From the NCBI RefSeq assembly GCF_010093595.1, contig NW_022985451.1, positions 567,956 through 631,955 on the forward strand: a stretch of 64,000 bases of DNA, in the 5' to 3' direction. Below are positions 32,311 through 45,752 of the stretch, piece after piece. The translations under genes were made by a program, and so were the position numbers. Positions within the stretch are counted from its first letter, which is position 1; every line of letters starts with the position of its first letter. The notes under the pieces were generated by a model, which made no database searches, had not been told where the DNA came from, and saw only the letters and a program-made list of their open reading frames with translations. Source of the stretch: Mytilinidion resinicola (Eukaryota; Ascomycota; Dothideomycetes; Mytilinidiales; Mytilinidiaceae).

Positions 32311-35259
32311 ATGGGTCGCGAGGATAGCCCAAAGAGGCGACGACTCGACTCTGACCATTTCTCAGTGCGCCCGCGACCATGGACCTCGAAGACCGACAAA
32401 TATCGAAACTCCGCCGCATCCTCACGCGCGCAAACCCCAAGGATATCCAGCAGCGCTTCTACGCCTCACCAGAAAACCTTTGAAGGCAGTGAACCGATGA
32501 TAGATGAAGAGGATACTGCAGCTTTGGATCGGGACTGGTATGGAGGGGAAGAGAACGGACATACCTTCGGAGACGATACCCATAATCCTTTCGGAGCTGC
32601 CGACAACACATGGCTGGAGCAGCAGCGGGAGGCCGCCATGGCCGACAAGAAAAAAAATCACCGGATGACCGCCCGGTCGGTACAGAAGCAGAAAGATGTA
32701 GATGCGTGGGAGACTAATCGCATGCTTACGTCTGGAGTTGCCCAACGCCGAGACTTTGACGCCGACTTCGATGATGATGAAGAGGCTACCCGTGTTCATC
32801 TCTTAGTACATGATCTCAAACCACCCTTTTTGGATGGACGGAAAGTCTTCACAAAGCAGCTGGACCCAATTTCTGCGGTGAGAGATCCGCAGAGTGATAT
32901 GGCCGTTTTCAGCCGCAAGGGTAGCAAGGTCGTCAAGGAAAAGAGGCAGCAAAAGGAACGGCAGAAGCAAGCCCAAGAAGCTACCAATGTGGCCGGTACT
33001 GCTTTGGGAAATGTTATGGGTATCAAAGATGATGAGGGCGACAGTGCGGCGCCTATACCAGGGGAAAATGAGAAGAATGGGGGCAGCAAATTCGCGTCGC
33101 ATTTGAAGCAGAATGAAGGCCAGAGCAATTTCAGCAGAAGTAAAACCCTTCGAGAACAACGCGAATATCTTCCAGCCTTTGCGGTTCGAGAAGAGCTCCT
33201 CCGAGTTATCCGAGACAACCAAGTCATCATTGTAGTAGGCCAGACTGGGTCCGGGAAAACAACTCAACTCACACAATTTCTTTACGAAGATGGATACGCC
33301 AAATTTGGGATGATTGGGTGCACTCAGCCTCGCCGTGTTGCTGCGATGAGCGTTGCTAAGCGTGTTAGCGAAGAGATGGAAGTTAGATTGGGCGGCCTCG
33401 TTGGGTACGCTATTCGATTTGAGGACTGCACTAGCAAAGACACTGCCATCAAGTATATGACAGATGGTGTCCTTCTCCGAGAATCGCTGGTGGAGGCCGA
33501 TTTAGACAAATACTCGTGCATCATCATGGACGAAGCTCACGAGAGAGCCTTGAACACCGACGTTTTAATGGGCCTGATCAAGAAAGTTCTTGCTCGCCGG
33601 AGAGATCTTAAGCTCATTGTTACATCTGCGACTATGAACGCCGAAAGGTTTTCGAAATTCTACGGAGGAGCACCCGAATTCTTTATCCCCGGACGAACGT
33701 TTCCCGTCGATATACAATTCTCACGTTCACCGTGCGAGGACTATGTTGACAGCGCCGTAAAGCAGGTACTTGCGATCCACGTATCGCAAGGTGCTGGGGA
33801 CATTCTTGTATTCATGACCGGTCAAGAAGATATCGAGATTACATGCGAGCTGGTCGCGGAGCGATTGAAGCTCCTGAACGATCCACCAAAGCTCAGTATC
33901 CTTCCGATATATAGCCAAATGCCGGCGGATTTGCAAGCGAAGATTTTCGAACGTGCGGCTCCCGGCGTTCGAAAAGTCATCGTAGCCACCAATATCGCCG
34001 AGACGAGCTTGACGGTTGATGGAATCATGTACGTTGTGGATGCCGGCTTCTCAAAGCTCAAAGTCTATAATCCTCGCATGGGAATGGACACTCTACAGAT
34101 CACCCCAATATCACAGGCAAACGCTTCCCAAAGAGCTGGACGTGCTGGTAGAACAGGACCTGGAAAGTGCTTTCATTTGTATACTGAAAGGGCTTTCCGA
34201 GACGAGTTCTATATTCAGACAATACCCGAGATTCAAAGGACCAACCTCGCCAATACTGTCCTCCTTCTCAAGTCACTCGGGGTGAAGGACCTGCTTGACT
34301 TCGACTTCATGGATCCCCCACCGCAAGACACGATCACAACTTCGCTGTTTGATTTATGGGCCCTCGGCGCTCTCGACAATATAGGCGATCTCACGCCTCT
34401 GGGAAAGACCATGACCGCATTCCCCATGGATCCCTCATTAGCCAAACTCATCATCACTTCTGAGGATTACGGATGCAGTGAGGAAATGCTTACCATAGTA
34501 TCGATGCTGTCGGTGCCTAGTGTCTTCTATCGTCCAAAAGAACGACAAGAGGAGTCTGATGCGGCGCGGGAAAAATTCTTCGTCCCAGAATCAGATCATC
34601 TGACCCTTCTGCATGTGTACACACAATGGAAGATCAACGGTTATTCCGACGGCTGGTGCATCAAGCATTTTCTCCATCCGAAAGCTCTGCGCCGAGCGAA
34701 AGAGATTCGAGACCAACTCCAGGATATCATGAAGATGCATAAGATGCAGTTTACAAGCTGCGGCACAGACTGGGATGTCATTCGAAAATGCATTTGCTCA
34801 GGGTATTACCACCAGGCCGCAAAGGTGAAGGGCATTGGTGAATACATCAATTTACGCACGAGTGTAACGATACAGTTACACCCTACTAGCGCCCTATATG
34901 GGCTCGGCTACCTACCCGACTACGTGATATATCACGAGCTCATCCTGACCTCCAAAGAGTACATGTCCTGCGTCACATCAGTTGACCCGCACTGGCTAGC
35001 AGACTTGGGCGCTGTCTTCTACTCTGTCAAGGAGAAGGGCTATTCGGCTCGTGATAAGAGGGTCACAGAGATAGAATTCAATCGCAAGGCCGAGTTAGAG
35101 GCCCAGTTTGCCGAGGACAAGGAACGAGAGGCTCAGCGGCTTGCAAAGGAGGATATGGGGCCAGCTGTGAAGAGGCCGGTGACGTCTGCTGTACGAAGGA
35201 TCACAACGCAGGGCACTGTGAAGCGGCCAATGACTCCGAGGATGGGTCGTGGTTTTTGA
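32311..35259 (+). CDS. PRP16: DEAH-box pre-mRNA splicing helicase PRP16
   Basis: ATP-dependent RNA helicase that remodels the spliceosome at the second step. It is a single-exon gene of 982 residues, starting at [17 protein letters not shown]. The variable N-terminus includes [19 protein letters not shown], typical of PRP16. The helicase motifs follow in order: [14 protein letters not shown] (about residue 310), [26 protein letters not shown] (about 407), [48 protein letters not shown], and [12 protein letters not shown] (about 607). The helicase-associated and OB-fold regions contain [20 protein letters not shown] and [19 protein letters not shown]. The frame is intact. The sequence is close to that of other fungi, as expected for an essential gene. 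Confidence 0.95.
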   Translation: MGREDSPKRRRLDSDHFSVRPRPWTSKTDKYRNSAASSRAQTPRISSSASTPHQKTFEGSEPMIDEEDTAALDRDWYGGEENGHTFGDDTHNPFGAADNTWLEQQREAAMADKKKNHRMTARSVQKQKDVDAWETNRMLTSGVAQRRDFDADFDDDEEATRVHLLVHDLKPPFLDGRKVFTKQLDPISAVRDPQSDMAVFSRKGSKVVKEKRQQKERQKQAQEATNVAGTALGNVMGIKDDEGDSAAPIPGENEKNGGSKFASHLKQNEGQSNFSRSKTLREQREYLPAFAVREELLRVIRDNQVIIVVGQTGSGKTTQLTQFLYEDGYAKFGMIGCTQPRRVAAMSVAKRVSEEMEVRLGGLVGYAIRFEDCTSKDTAIKYMTDGVLLRESLVEADLDKYSCIIMDEAHERALNTDVLMGLIKKVLARRRDLKLIVTSATMNAERFSKFYGGAPEFFIPGRTFPVDIQFSRSPCEDYVDSAVKQVLAIHVSQGAGDILVFMTGQEDIEITCELVAERLKLLNDPPKLSILPIYSQMPADLQAKIFERAAPGVRKVIVATNIAETSLTVDGIMYVVDAGFSKLKVYNPRMGMDTLQITPISQANASQRAGRAGRTGPGKCFHLYTERAFRDEFYIQTIPEIQRTNLANTVLLLKSLGVKDLLDFDFMDPPPQDTITTSLFDLWALGALDNIGDLTPLGKTMTAFPMDPSLAKLIITSEDYGCSEEMLTIVSMLSVPSVFYRPKERQEESDAAREKFFVPESDHLTLLHVYTQWKINGYSDGWCIKHFLHPKALRRAKEIRDQLQDIMKMHKMQFTSCGTDWDVIRKCICSGYYHQAAKVKGIGEYINLRTSVTIQLHPTSALYGLGYLPDYVIYHELILTSKEYMSCVTSVDPHWLADLGAVFYSVKEKGYSARDKRVTEIEFNRKAELEAQFAEDKEREAQRLAKEDMGPAVKRPVTSAVRRITTQGTVKRPMTPRMGRGF

Positions 35260-36663
35260 GTAGTTTATAGGAGATCATCCACCTTCGAATAATACTCAAT
35301 TAAATAGGGTATCGCATGATAACTGAGATGATGAAAGCTTATGGTGAATCGATCCAACTGAACTCTAATGCTTTAGATGTCTTACAGCGCTTTTGAGGGC
35401 GGATAAAGGCACAAGCTACCCAAATTGGCTGGATCCTGGTCAAGGGTTTTCAATTCATTCCTGCATGAAAGTGATCCTGATCTACAAACGCCCATAATCT
35501 ACCACCGCGCAATGGATGTGGCACCTAGCCAAAACGTGAAATTATACCATGATGAAATTTATTTTTTAAGTTCGTGAGCAGGTAGCTTACACGTGACTTC
35601 GGCTTCTTGACGTACGGCGGCCAGCGCTTCACCTCTTCAAAGACGCCCCACGCAACACAGTACCATCTCTATCCACCTCCAGCCGCTACGAATCTCTAAA
35701 CTGGCTACTGAGAAAGCTCTATGATCAGCCCATCGTAAAGGTTTACTAGCACATTGTTTTGTCGCCTAGGGCAATGACGCGGGCGATAGCCAACCCTCCT
35801 ATGCAAGATCCACATATCCTCGAAGACTACTAAGTATCCTAACTACGGCACCTCCGAGTCCTCCGAATCCTCCGAGACCTGCTCGAAAAGATGCGAAATA
35901 TGCACTGGGTACGTGCTTGGATAGGGGGCCTATCGCAAGGTCGTCACAATGTCGAGTCTGGGGAAATACATGGCTGTGTAGTGGGAAGACTCTACTGCGT
36001 TTATGGGATAGGACGGAAATCGATGATGTGATAAAGCTGGTTCTTGCGGGAATTGAGCACATAAGAATGGCAGTGGGCATACGGAGAACCAACGGATCTC
36101 GAGACTTGCATGACGGACACCGCAGCTTTGTTCCCAAGCTGCAGGACCTGGCCGTCGACCTATGGCATCCTTTATGCTGTCCGAGACCCTAAGCATATAG
36201 ATTTGCTTGTTAGATACTGCTAACAAAGGCAGTGCAGAGGGCTGATATGCGCGCTTTCGCGAATCAAAAAGTAAGGCTCATAATTGCGCATTTAGTCCCT
36301 GAAGGTTGTTCTGGCTTTTCAAAATCTGGGAACTTGCCCTCTCCATCTGTCATGGGCGTCTTTTCAGGATAGTGTTACTTCTTCCCATATGTAGGTACAT
36401 ACCACTTCTGGGTGTATCTCTTCCATTTTCAACCAATGTTTGCCTCCTAGTCTCCCTCTCATATTCTGTCTCTCAAAAAGTAAAACCATCACAAGTATCT
36501 GCCGGATTTCTCAGGTTGTCGCTATTGTTGATATGCCCGTCGTCAATCAGAGCGATGCCATTTCTTATTTGATGAACGCTCAGACTTTGTTACAAGGACC
36601 AACCGTGTCTCCATAAAACTCTCGGTTGGCATCGCATTCATCTAACAAGCGTTGCACGTTGCG
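35260..36663. other. Intergenic, no gene recognised
   Basis: Downstream of PRP16. A forward frame near 35917-36192 shows no family resemblance. The rest is AT-rich. Confidence 0.4.
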
Positions 36664-36909
36664 ATGCCCTGTGATCCCATATCTACTCTGCCCAAAAAGC
36701 CAGACACGGCCACGGGCAGACCAGCCCCGCCTCCTAACGCGTATACGATCGGGTTTGGATTCGGTGCTTTCGTATGCCCATTGTGGCCACGAAAAGGGCG
36801 TGGTAAGTGTGAGTTTCCTGTACTCAAAAAGATGCCAGACAAAGCTAACCATCTCTCAGGGCAGACACCGGCGCCTTGCACTCATCTCCGCTACCGTTCG
36901 AACATTTGA
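36664..36909 (+). CDS. Possible small protein with one intron
   Basis: Tentative call. ATG at 36664 opens MPCDPISTLPKKPDTATGRP, then APPPNAYTIGFGFGAFVCPL and WPRKGRG. At that point a good intron begins (GTAAGTGTGAG at about 36803) with a GCTAACC branch site and CTCTCAG acceptor at about 36859. The join gives GQTPAPCTHLRYRSNI and stop near 36909, in frame. The product would be about 63 residues with one short hydrophobic stretch. I do not recognise it, and chance remains a real possibility. The intron signals are the main support. Confidence 0.25.
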   Translation: MPCDPISTLPKKPDTATGRPAPPPNAYTIGFGFGAFVCPLWPRKGRGKCEFPVLKKMPDKANHLSGQTPAPCTHLRYRSNI

Positions 36910-38086
36910 CGCGACGACGTGGAACACTTGTGCAAGAGCGCGATGTCTCCCCGCTTTGACATGACGACATCGATGGACTGCCCATTATCGTCCTCTTCAT
37001 TCTATGAATGCTTTTGCGCTACGGAGGAGGCAGTCTGCATTTCCAAAGGCTAGAGACGCAAATCAATCCGCCAGCCCAAGATCAGCAAGCGCCTCGCAAT
37101 CCCTAGGACAAGCCACTGCCTCCTCAGGCGACCTTTAACGGGACCTTTCTGTTACACCCCGCACCTAAGCTGCTCCGGAGCGCTGCCAGCTGCAGACCGA
37201 TCAGCGCGTCGAGTCCGCATTGCCTATCGGCATGCTCTCACTGGCCAGATGCCCTGGAGCGTGAAGTGGCAGTTCACGGATACATGCGACTTTCTAAGGT
37301 ATTAGGGGTATCTACTCTCTCTAGGCTTGTGTACACTTGCCTATCACTGCTTGATGCCCTCCAGTACATCACTAAAGACTGTAAAGCAACAGTTTTGGCA
37401 ATCTCAATAGTTGTCCAGACCACATCGGATGGTGATGGACTGCGGCTTCATGCTCAACGGAGCCTGCCAGTAGCCATTGTATATCCGACCATGTCGAAAT
37501 ACGGAGGATGAGTCGTTACTCTATTCTCTCTGGGCTGTCGTCTGCAAGATCATTCACCTTTGAGCGGTCGGGTGTCGGCTTCCGCGTTCGGCCGCCGCAA
37601 ACCTTGGAGCCAAACAATGAGAGGCATCTTTCAGGAGCGGTCAATGCTGCGCGCTAGCCGGATCCATCACAACAACACGAAACTGCCGGCCGTCGCACTC
37701 CCCGCACTCTACAAGAATCTGCAATCCTGGGAGGCGGCTTAGATACTGTCTGTGAGCCTCCTGCGACTTTCGCGAGACTTTCGCGACCGTTGTTGAGCAA
37801 GAGTTGACCGATCTGCAGGCGGTTTGGGCTGGGCTGCGCACACGTGACGAGACCCCAACTCAGGGTTTCGCTCGGCATAGATTTGAACAGCTTCCTCCAC
37901 CAAACTAACTCTCCCACACCACCTCCCCGAATCCATCAACACCATCCACTACCATCGACGCCATCGTCAACACCATCATTTGCACCCCGCTCCCGTGCTG
38001 CTGCACACTCTCACCTCTGTTTTCGCGACCCGGAGCCAACGCTACGCGTCATTCTGCCCGTGCTACCCCAGGCGCGACTCCACACA
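36910..38086. other. Intergenic and upstream region of the PWWP gene
   Basis: No recognised gene. The last 250 bp are CT/CA-rich (CACCATCCACTACCATCGACG), as is common for fungal 5' leaders. Confidence 0.4.
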
Positions 38087-40162
38087 ATGGCAGACACCTC
38101 CACTCCAACCGCACCAACAGAGGCGCTCGCGGTGAACGCGGAGCCGACGCGTCCAACTAAGCCCTCGACCACCTCTGCTCCTACGGAAGCTGTGGCCGCG
38201 GAAGGTGGCGACGTCACCAAGTCCGACCAGCCCGCTGCTGGTAAGTGAGGCTCTACCGACCACGATGAATTCTTCACTAACAAACCTCCTTCTAGCAGGA
38301 GACAAACCCGCACCTATCGCGAGCGCGCCTACCACTTCTGAGGAGCTCACTGCTACCGCTACAACCATCGAGAACGCAGATGACAATGGTGAGCATATAC
38401 TGGAACAAAGAGCAGTGATGGGCTGCTTCTCGTTTGGAGAAGAGACACGTCATTCGGATGCTGACATTGGCTTCACAGGCTCTGAAGCCCCGGCTGTGGC
38501 TGCCGCCTCCAATGGCACGCCTGCTTCTGCCAAGAAGAGTGGCCCTAGAAGGAAGTCTGGCGCAGGCGTTGCTGAACACAGCAAAAAGAAGGCTCTTAGT
38601 CGCAAGAAGTCTACGGTAACACTGCGCCTTGACGTGGAACCTGGTCAATACTGGTTCGTCGCTATGCGAGGCTTTCCTCCTTGGCCGGTCATCGTGTGCG
38701 ACGAGGAGATGCTCCCTGAGAGCCTTCTCAGCAAGCGTCCTGTAAGCGCGAAGCGATTGGACGGCACGTATCGTGAAGATTTCCAAGAAGGTGCAAAGAA
38801 TGCCAAAGATAGGCGGTATCCCATCATGTTCATGGGAACCAACGAATTGTAAGTCCCCCCGCCGCATCTGTTATGGCATCCCCTACCTGGCCTAGTGCTC
38901 TCTGATTTTGCGTTAAGCTAACGAACTTGATGTACAGCTCGTGGCAAGTCAACACAGACCTTCAACCTATCGATATGGACGACCTCAAGAAAGAAGTGGA
39001 GGACAACAATCAGGGCAAGAAGACCAAGGCTTTGTGGGAGGCTTACCAGGTCGCCGCAGAAGAGCACGATCTGGCCTGGTTCAAGCATATGCTGGCTGAA
39101 CACGAAAAGGCTACCCTAGCAGAATCCGCGGCATTCGAGGAACAAGCAGAGAAGGCTGCGACCACCAAGAAGGAGAAGAAGGAAAAGGGTGGACGACGCA
39201 AGAGCGCTCCTGTTGTCGACGAAGATGTCGAGATGGAGGACGGAGCAGAGGGAGAAGCAGCTCCAAAAAAGGCAAAGGCCACTAAGAAGCGCAAGAAGGA
39301 TGCGGAGAGTGACGCAGAGGGCGAGAAGGTAACATTCGCTCCAGAATCTGTCTTTGTCGTTTCTAATGTTGTTTCCAGCCGGCCAAAACACCAAAAACCA
39401 AATTGAAGCTCACCAATAAGACTCCCAAAGACGAATCAGCTGCGAAGCCCAAGAAAACCCCCAAGCCAAAGAAGGCCAAGGCAAAGGCTGAGAGTGAAGA
39501 TGAGGACGATTCTGCGAAGGCGGAAGAGAAGCCAATGACGGAGGCAGAACGCAAGGAGAAGCGTGAGAAGGGCGGTTCGTATTTGACATTCTGCTTGAAA
39601 TAAGACTGCGCTAACTGTATTAGTACTTTATCTTCGACACCGACTCCAGAAGGGTTTCCTGACTCGCGATCAGACCCCTAAGGAAGAAGAGATGGCCACC
39701 ATGTCTGACTACTTTAAGCAGCTTGAGAACTATACCGACCTTGAGGGCGAGATCATCAAGAACACCAAGATTCACAAAGTACTGAAGGCTATCATCAAGC
39801 TAAATTCAATCCCAAAGGAAGAGGAGTTCAAGTTCAAGTCGCGTTCGGCGGATCTTCTCACTGGATGGACTTCAGCACTATCCTCTGACATGGAAACTCC
39901 AGTGGTTGCTCCCGCAGTTCCCGTGCCAGGCACGACGAATGGGGTCAATGGAGAGAAAGCCGAATCGAAGCCCGAGGAGCCGGTCGCCCCTGAACCCCCT
40001 GCAGCAGCAACAGCACCAGCTGAGACACCTGCCGAAGCTGAATCCACCAAGAAAGCCGATGTTGATGGCGATGTGTCGATGGCGGACGCCAAAGATCAAG
40101 TGCCTGCAGAAGAACCTACGGCTTCTACTGACGCGGTCGCCGAGCCAACCGCGGCTGCTTGA
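38087..40162 (+). CDS. PWWP-domain chromatin protein with LEDGF/TFIIS-like helical domain
   Basis: A nuclear protein of about 580 residues in six exons. ATG at 38087 starts an Ala/Thr/Pro-rich N-terminus (MADTSTPTAPTEALAVN). A basic patch (KKKALSRKKSTVTLRLD) precedes the PWWP domain: GQYWFVAMRGFPPWPVIVCD, later RRYPIMFMGTNEL spliced to SWQVNTDLQPID. The aromatic cage of PWWP domains reads methylated histone H3. Long Lys/Glu-rich disordered segments follow (KKEKKEKGGRRKSAP; AKPKKTPKPKKAKAK). A helical domain comes next (LYLRHRLQKGFLTRDQTPKE; IKNTKIHKVLKAIIKLNSIP) resembling the LEDGF integrase-binding-type/TFIIS N-terminal fold. The tail is acidic and Ala/Pro-rich. Introns lie near 38241-38296, 38388-38478, 38850-38938, 39330-39378 and 39575-39623. 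The frame is intact. Confidence 0.8.
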
Positions 40163-41146
40163 GGAGTGGTCTAGGAGGTAGATCTATTACATCTCGCGAG
40201 CAGGCCAACAAGTCTCGTCCAGCGCTTAGAGAAGAGGCATCTGGTACTAGGAACCAACCTTCACTGCCTTGCACTTCAGCTTTTTTTGGCTTCTACGTGG
40301 GAGTAGCGCGCGGGAATCTGGCTAGTTTAGGTTGCCGGGAATTTCTGGCACTACTGCTTTCAGCGACTTTCACTTTTTGGGAAGAAAATCCCTAATGAGT
40401 AGGTGAGTGGTCTGTCTTTTCTTTCTGACCGGCTACAAGCAAAACTGTACATATGCTTGATTTTGGCTTGATTGGGTGGGACACGGCGGGAGGAGGCTCT
40501 TCTTATCGGATGGGAAATGGTGGGCGGAAGCGGTAGCGGAAGCGATGAGGCGATGGTCTTTCATTACTTTAGGGTCTAGCGTATCAACCAAGCTGCCTAC
40601 AATGATGCTGGCCCCGAATGTCTCTGCAGTGAGGCGAGAATCGAGATTGAAAGCTCTGAGCTCAGCTCGTATGTCGCGAAACCGTAGTCTCAACTTGGAC
40701 AAATTACGCACGACGTAATTCCCAGTTTACTAATGCTATGAAGTCGCTATTTCCAGTCTACTAATCAGTTCATATATGGTAGTGAAATAGCACTTTTTGA
40801 AACTGTCGTCACATGCCGCGGAGACATGCGGTCGCAGTTGATACTGTGAAACATCCCTGGAACACATGTCAACTCTCGTGCTGTAGGACAGAGTCTACTC
40901 TTTAGGCGAGAAGCTGCTTCTAGGACGGATATAGGTCCTGTTGGATAAATGAAAATATGTAGGATTGCGTAAATTTAGCACTTCGTGAGAGGCCGCTGCA
41001 TTCGGTATATCACCGCCGGGGCGGTGCGATCCTTGGCGCGGCTCTCTCATAGGTGCCTGCTTTCACGCGCCGCCTCAGCCTCTTGCGACAGCTGTCCACA
41101 TCATCGATCTGTTGCTCCTCCATCCTCCTCTCTCCACTTATGCATC
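40163..41146. other. Intergenic, no gene seen
   Basis: Region between the PWWP gene and VPS10. It holds the 3' flank of the former and the promoter of the latter. The short frames show no similarity to known proteins. Confidence 0.45.
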
Positions 41147-44100
41147 ATGCGATTCCTTAAGGGCATACTGTTGCCCGCCCTATTGGTGGCGATCGGACCG
41201 GCGTCCGCAAAGGACAAGAAGGGCCCCGAACTGGAGACCAAGGCCTTCGAAACTCGAACCCAGAACCTATTCTACTTTGACGACTCGGAGATTGTGCTGG
41301 TCACGGAGCCGCTGAAGGGGACGATATGGCGATCAGAGGATGCTGGGAAGGAGTGGAACCCGGTAAAGGACATTCCGGAGAACAAGGCTCTAGGTGTTCT
41401 GAAGAACCCTTTTGATAATCAGGTGGCGATTGCGTTTGGCGGCGACACGACACACTGGATTACCTACGACCAGGGCGAATCATGGACGTCTTTTGATACA
41501 GATGGGGTTGTAGCGCTGGGAGGCTCCCCCGTGAGCTTTCACGCAAAGGATAGCAAGAAGATCCTTTTCCACGGAGGTGATGAATGCTCGGATTTCTTAT
41601 GTCTTGGGAAGGTGAGCCTTACTTCTCAGCTTCACGATGTTCTATTCATGCATCATTGCTGATACCTATGAATTAGACTTGGTACACCGAAGATGGCTTC
41701 AAAACCACCAAGCTCCTCCGCGGCGATCGAAAGATGTGCATATGGGCCAAGAGTACCGATCGCTTCCTAGCAAACGACGAGGGCAAGTATGACGACCGTG
41801 TTCTATGTATAGTCAAGGGCAAATACTCGAGGCTAGTAAAGGATTACAAGATGGTCATCTCTGATAAGTGAGTGGAACACGAGAGCATTCATGCTCGCGG
41901 ACAACCCTGCAAGCCTACATGGACAATGCTGATTAGAATAGCTTCTTCGACGATGAAGAGGAACCGGTCATGTCGGCTGGGCGCACCGTGTCTGGAATAT
42001 CCAATATGGCCGCTGTCAAGGGTTACATTGTTGCAGCTGCTAAGGCGCCGGGAAGCGACGAACTTGCACTCTATGTCACGGACGATACAATTGTATGGCA
42101 CCGAGCGGAATTCGGGGACCACAAGGTTGAAGAGGACGCATACACAATCCTCGAGTCTACGAATTACAGCGTTCAGGTCGATGTCATGACCAATAGGTGG
42201 ACCAACGTCGGGGCTCTATTTACCAGCAACTCTAATGGTACTTACTTCACCAAGAACATCGCCCACACGAACCGCGACCGTGAAGGATACGTCGATTTCG
42301 AGAAAATTTCCAATATCCAGGGCATAGTCTTGGTCAACGTGGTCAAGAATTGGGAAGAGGTAGAGAAATCCTGGGCCCAAAAGAAGATCATTTCTCAGAT
42401 CAGTTTCGACGACGGCAGAACCTTTGAGAACCTCAAAGTCGACGACAAGGATCTACATCTGCATTCGGTCACCAATCTGCGAAACAGTGGAAGAGTGTTC
42501 TCGAGCCCGGCGCCAGGAATCATCATGGGCGTTGGCAATACTGGGGAATACTTGAAGCCGTACATAGAGGGGGACCTTTATGTGTCGGATGACGCTGGAC
42601 TTACCTGGCAATTGGCCCTTAAGGAGGCGCATAAGTATGAATTTGGCGATGCTGGATCCGTTCTCGTTGCTGTCTTTGACGAAGGCGAAACCGACAAGAT
42701 TTATTACTCACTCAAACACGGTCGACCGGACACCTGGGAGAAATTCGATATGGGATTCAAGTTCAAGGCTTACGAGCTGACCACGATACCGGACTCAACG
42801 AGCTTGCAATTTATTCTCACTGGGATAAGGCGCGGGAAGGCCAACGATGCTGAGCACTTCATTTCCTCATTGGATTTCTCAGCGCTCCACGAAGGAAAGT
42901 GCAAGAAAAAAGACTTTATCAATTGGAATGCGCGCGTGGATGACGACGGAAAGCCGATCTGCGTCATGGGCCAAGAACAAAGTTTCCGTCGACGGAAATG
43001 GGATGCCGATTGCTTTGTGGACGAAGAGTTCAAGGACCCAGTACCCGTCTTCAAAAAATGCGAGTGCACGGAGAAAGACTTCGAGTGTGACTTTAACTTC
43101 GTTCCTGAATGGGACGGCGACAAGAAGAAATGTGTCCCCTCAGGCGCTTTGACCGCTCCGGAAGGAGAGTGCGAAGGGGACCAAAATACCTATACAGGTA
43201 GCTCCGGCTGGCGTTTGATACCGGGGAACATGTGCGAAGGCGGTTTGAAGAAAGACAAGCCCGAGGAGCGGCAGTGCTCCGACACCAAGGCTCCGCCATC
43301 AAGCGGCGACATAACGCAAACCATAACCGAGTTCAAGGGCCAAGGCTTCCGCGAGCATTTCTACTTGGAGCGAGGGGACTTTGCTCATGGAACAGACGAG
43401 ACCATCATTACGCTGACGAGCGAACGGGAAGCATGGATCACGCATGACCATGGTAAGAGCTGGAAGAAGGCAGTCGATGATGATATTGTGGCTATCTACC
43501 CGCATCAGTACAACAACGACTATGTGTATCTAATCACACCCACTAAAAAGGTATACTATTCCGAAGACAGAGGGCAAGACAAGGTCATGAAACATTTCGA
43601 CGCGCCCACTGCACCGAATACGCAGATGCTGCAGATTATGGGCTTCCATCCAGAGCCAAACCACGCAGACTGGCTTATCTGGATTGGTGCCGAGGACTGC
43701 AAAGCTGGGCAAGACGGATGCCACTCTACTGCGTCCGTATCCACGAAGAACGGTCTTGAGTGGAAGGCGTTGACCACTTTTGTCAAGAAGTGCCAGTTCA
43801 TGTGGCGGGAAGATGGCCGACAGGTCAACGAGAAACTCGTCTTCTGTGAGCAGTACGCCAAGGAGAACCCAGACGAACCGTTGCAACTCGTAGCCAGCGA
43901 GGACTGGTTCGAGCATAAGGACGTTCGATTCAACGATGTTGTCGAGTTCGCGACAATGTCTGAGTTCATCATCGTGGCGTCGAAGACGGAAGACCGCAAG
44001 TCGTTGAAGCTAGATGCTAGTCTCGATGGGAAGGTGTTCGCTGATGCGAAGTTCCCTCCGAAGTTCAACGTCGACCATCAACAAGCGTACACCGTCTTGG

Positions 44101-45752
44101 ATAGCTCTACGCACTCGATATTCCTCCATGTCACTGTCAATCCAGCGAGGGAGCAGGAATATGGCACGATCATTAAGAGCAACAGCAACGGCACTTCGTA
44201 TGTTCTTAGCATTAACGATGTCAACCGAAACACTGATGGCTACGTTGATTTTGAGAAGATGCAAGGGATCGAAGGAGTTGCAGTTGTCAACATTGTTGCT
44301 AACCGCAAGGCCGTGGATGGTGGTGCGAAGAAGCAGAAGAAAACCAAGATCACCCACAATGACGGCGCCGACTGGGCTTTCCTCACTCCCCCCGAGAAGG
44401 ACTCAGATGGCAAGAAGTACGACTGCTCCGGCGATCTCAGCAAATGCTCCCTTCATCTACATGGATATACAGAGCGAGGTGACCCACGGGAAACGTTCTC
44501 TTCACCGACCGCTGTCGGATTGATGATGGGTGTAGGTAACGTGGGTGAAACTTTAAGTCTGTATGATGAGGGCAGTACTTTCCTGACACGCGACGCCGGG
44601 ATCACCTGGAAAGAAATCAAGAAGGGCCCCTATATGTTCGAATTTGGCGACCAAGGCTCTGTGATCGTCATTGTTCGAAAGAATGAAGACACTGATCATG
44701 TCTACTACTCGATTGATGAGGGTAAGACAGCCTTTCAACTGCACAAGTTCAGTGATCACGCAGTAAGGATCGATTCTATCACGACGGTTCCCAGCGACAC
44801 ATCACTCAATTTTTTGCTATGGGGCAAGGACAAGGGTCAACCGATTACGATTAACCTCGACTTTTCTGGCAAATTCAAGAGGCAGTGCGACCTGGACGAA
44901 AAGAACCCTGAAGCTGGTGATTACACTATCTGGATCCCGGGACACCCTTCACAGGAGGACGATTGTTTGTTTGGTCATGTGGCGGAGTACCACAGGAAGA
45001 AGGACACCTCCACGGAGTGCTACAACGGGAGGAAGATCGATCATTTGCACAATATTGCCAGGAACTGCACCTGCACCAGGAGGGACTTTGAGTGGTAAGT
45101 AACCTTATATATGGGACATGTGAACTTCGAAAGCTGACTTAAATTTAGTGACTACAATTATGAGCGCCAACCCAGTGGCGAATGCACACTCATCCAGGGT
45201 CTTTCCGTGCCCGACCCCATCCAGGCGTGCAAAGACAATCCCAAGCTGAAGGAATACTGGGCCATAACAGGCTACCGCCGGATTCCTCTATCCACCTGTA
45301 AAGACGGCAAAGAAATGGACCACACCAGTCAAGTACTCCCTTGTCCTGGCTGGGAAGACGAGTACGAGAAGAAGCATGGCATCTCCGGCTTCGGCCTCTT
45401 CTTGGCTATCGTCCTCCCCATCCTCGCGGCGTCGGGCGTCGGCTACTGGGTCTGGTCCAACTGGGACGGCAAATTCGGCCGCATCAGGCTGGGCGAATCG
45501 GGCCCCAGCTTCGACAGCAACAGTCCCTGGATCAGCTGGCCTGTGGCCACCATCTCAGCGCTCGTAGCCGTGGTGGTCGCAATCCCAATGGTGGTCGGAT
45601 CGGCGTGGCGCGCGGTGTCGAGCAGGATGGGCGGGGGTTACGGAGGCAGGACATTCACGTCACGAAGCTCTTTTGCGCGCGGTGGAGATTACGCGGTTGT
45701 GGACCCGGATGAGGGCGAGCTGCTGGGTGAGGATAGCGACGAGGAAGTGTGA
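41147..45752 (+). CDS. VPS10: Vacuolar sorting receptor VPS10 (sortilin family)
   Basis: Type I receptor that carries carboxypeptidase Y-like cargo from the late Golgi to the vacuole. About 1470 residues in four exons. ATG at 41147 encodes a signal peptide (MRFLKGILLPALLVAIGPAS). Two luminal Vps10 domains follow, each a beta-propeller with Asp-box repeats such as WRSEDAGKEW, ITYDQGESW, VSDDAGLTW, ITHDHGKSW and LTRDAGITW. Each ends in a Cys-rich 10CC module (KKCECTEKDFECDF; ARNCTCTRRDFEW to CDYNYERQPSGEC). The membrane segment is FGLFLAIVLPILAASGVGYW; a second hydrophobic stretch lies at WPVATISALVAVVVAIPMVV. The cytosolic tail is acidic (DEGELLGEDSDEEV). Introns lie near 41611-41677, 41867-41939 and 45096-45148. 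Size and duplicated domain layout are normal for fungi. Confidence 0.93.

Noticed and set aside
40400..40720. Minus-strand frame of 92 residues downstream of the PWWP gene
   Set aside because: No similarity, no splice signals, and it lies in the 3' flank.
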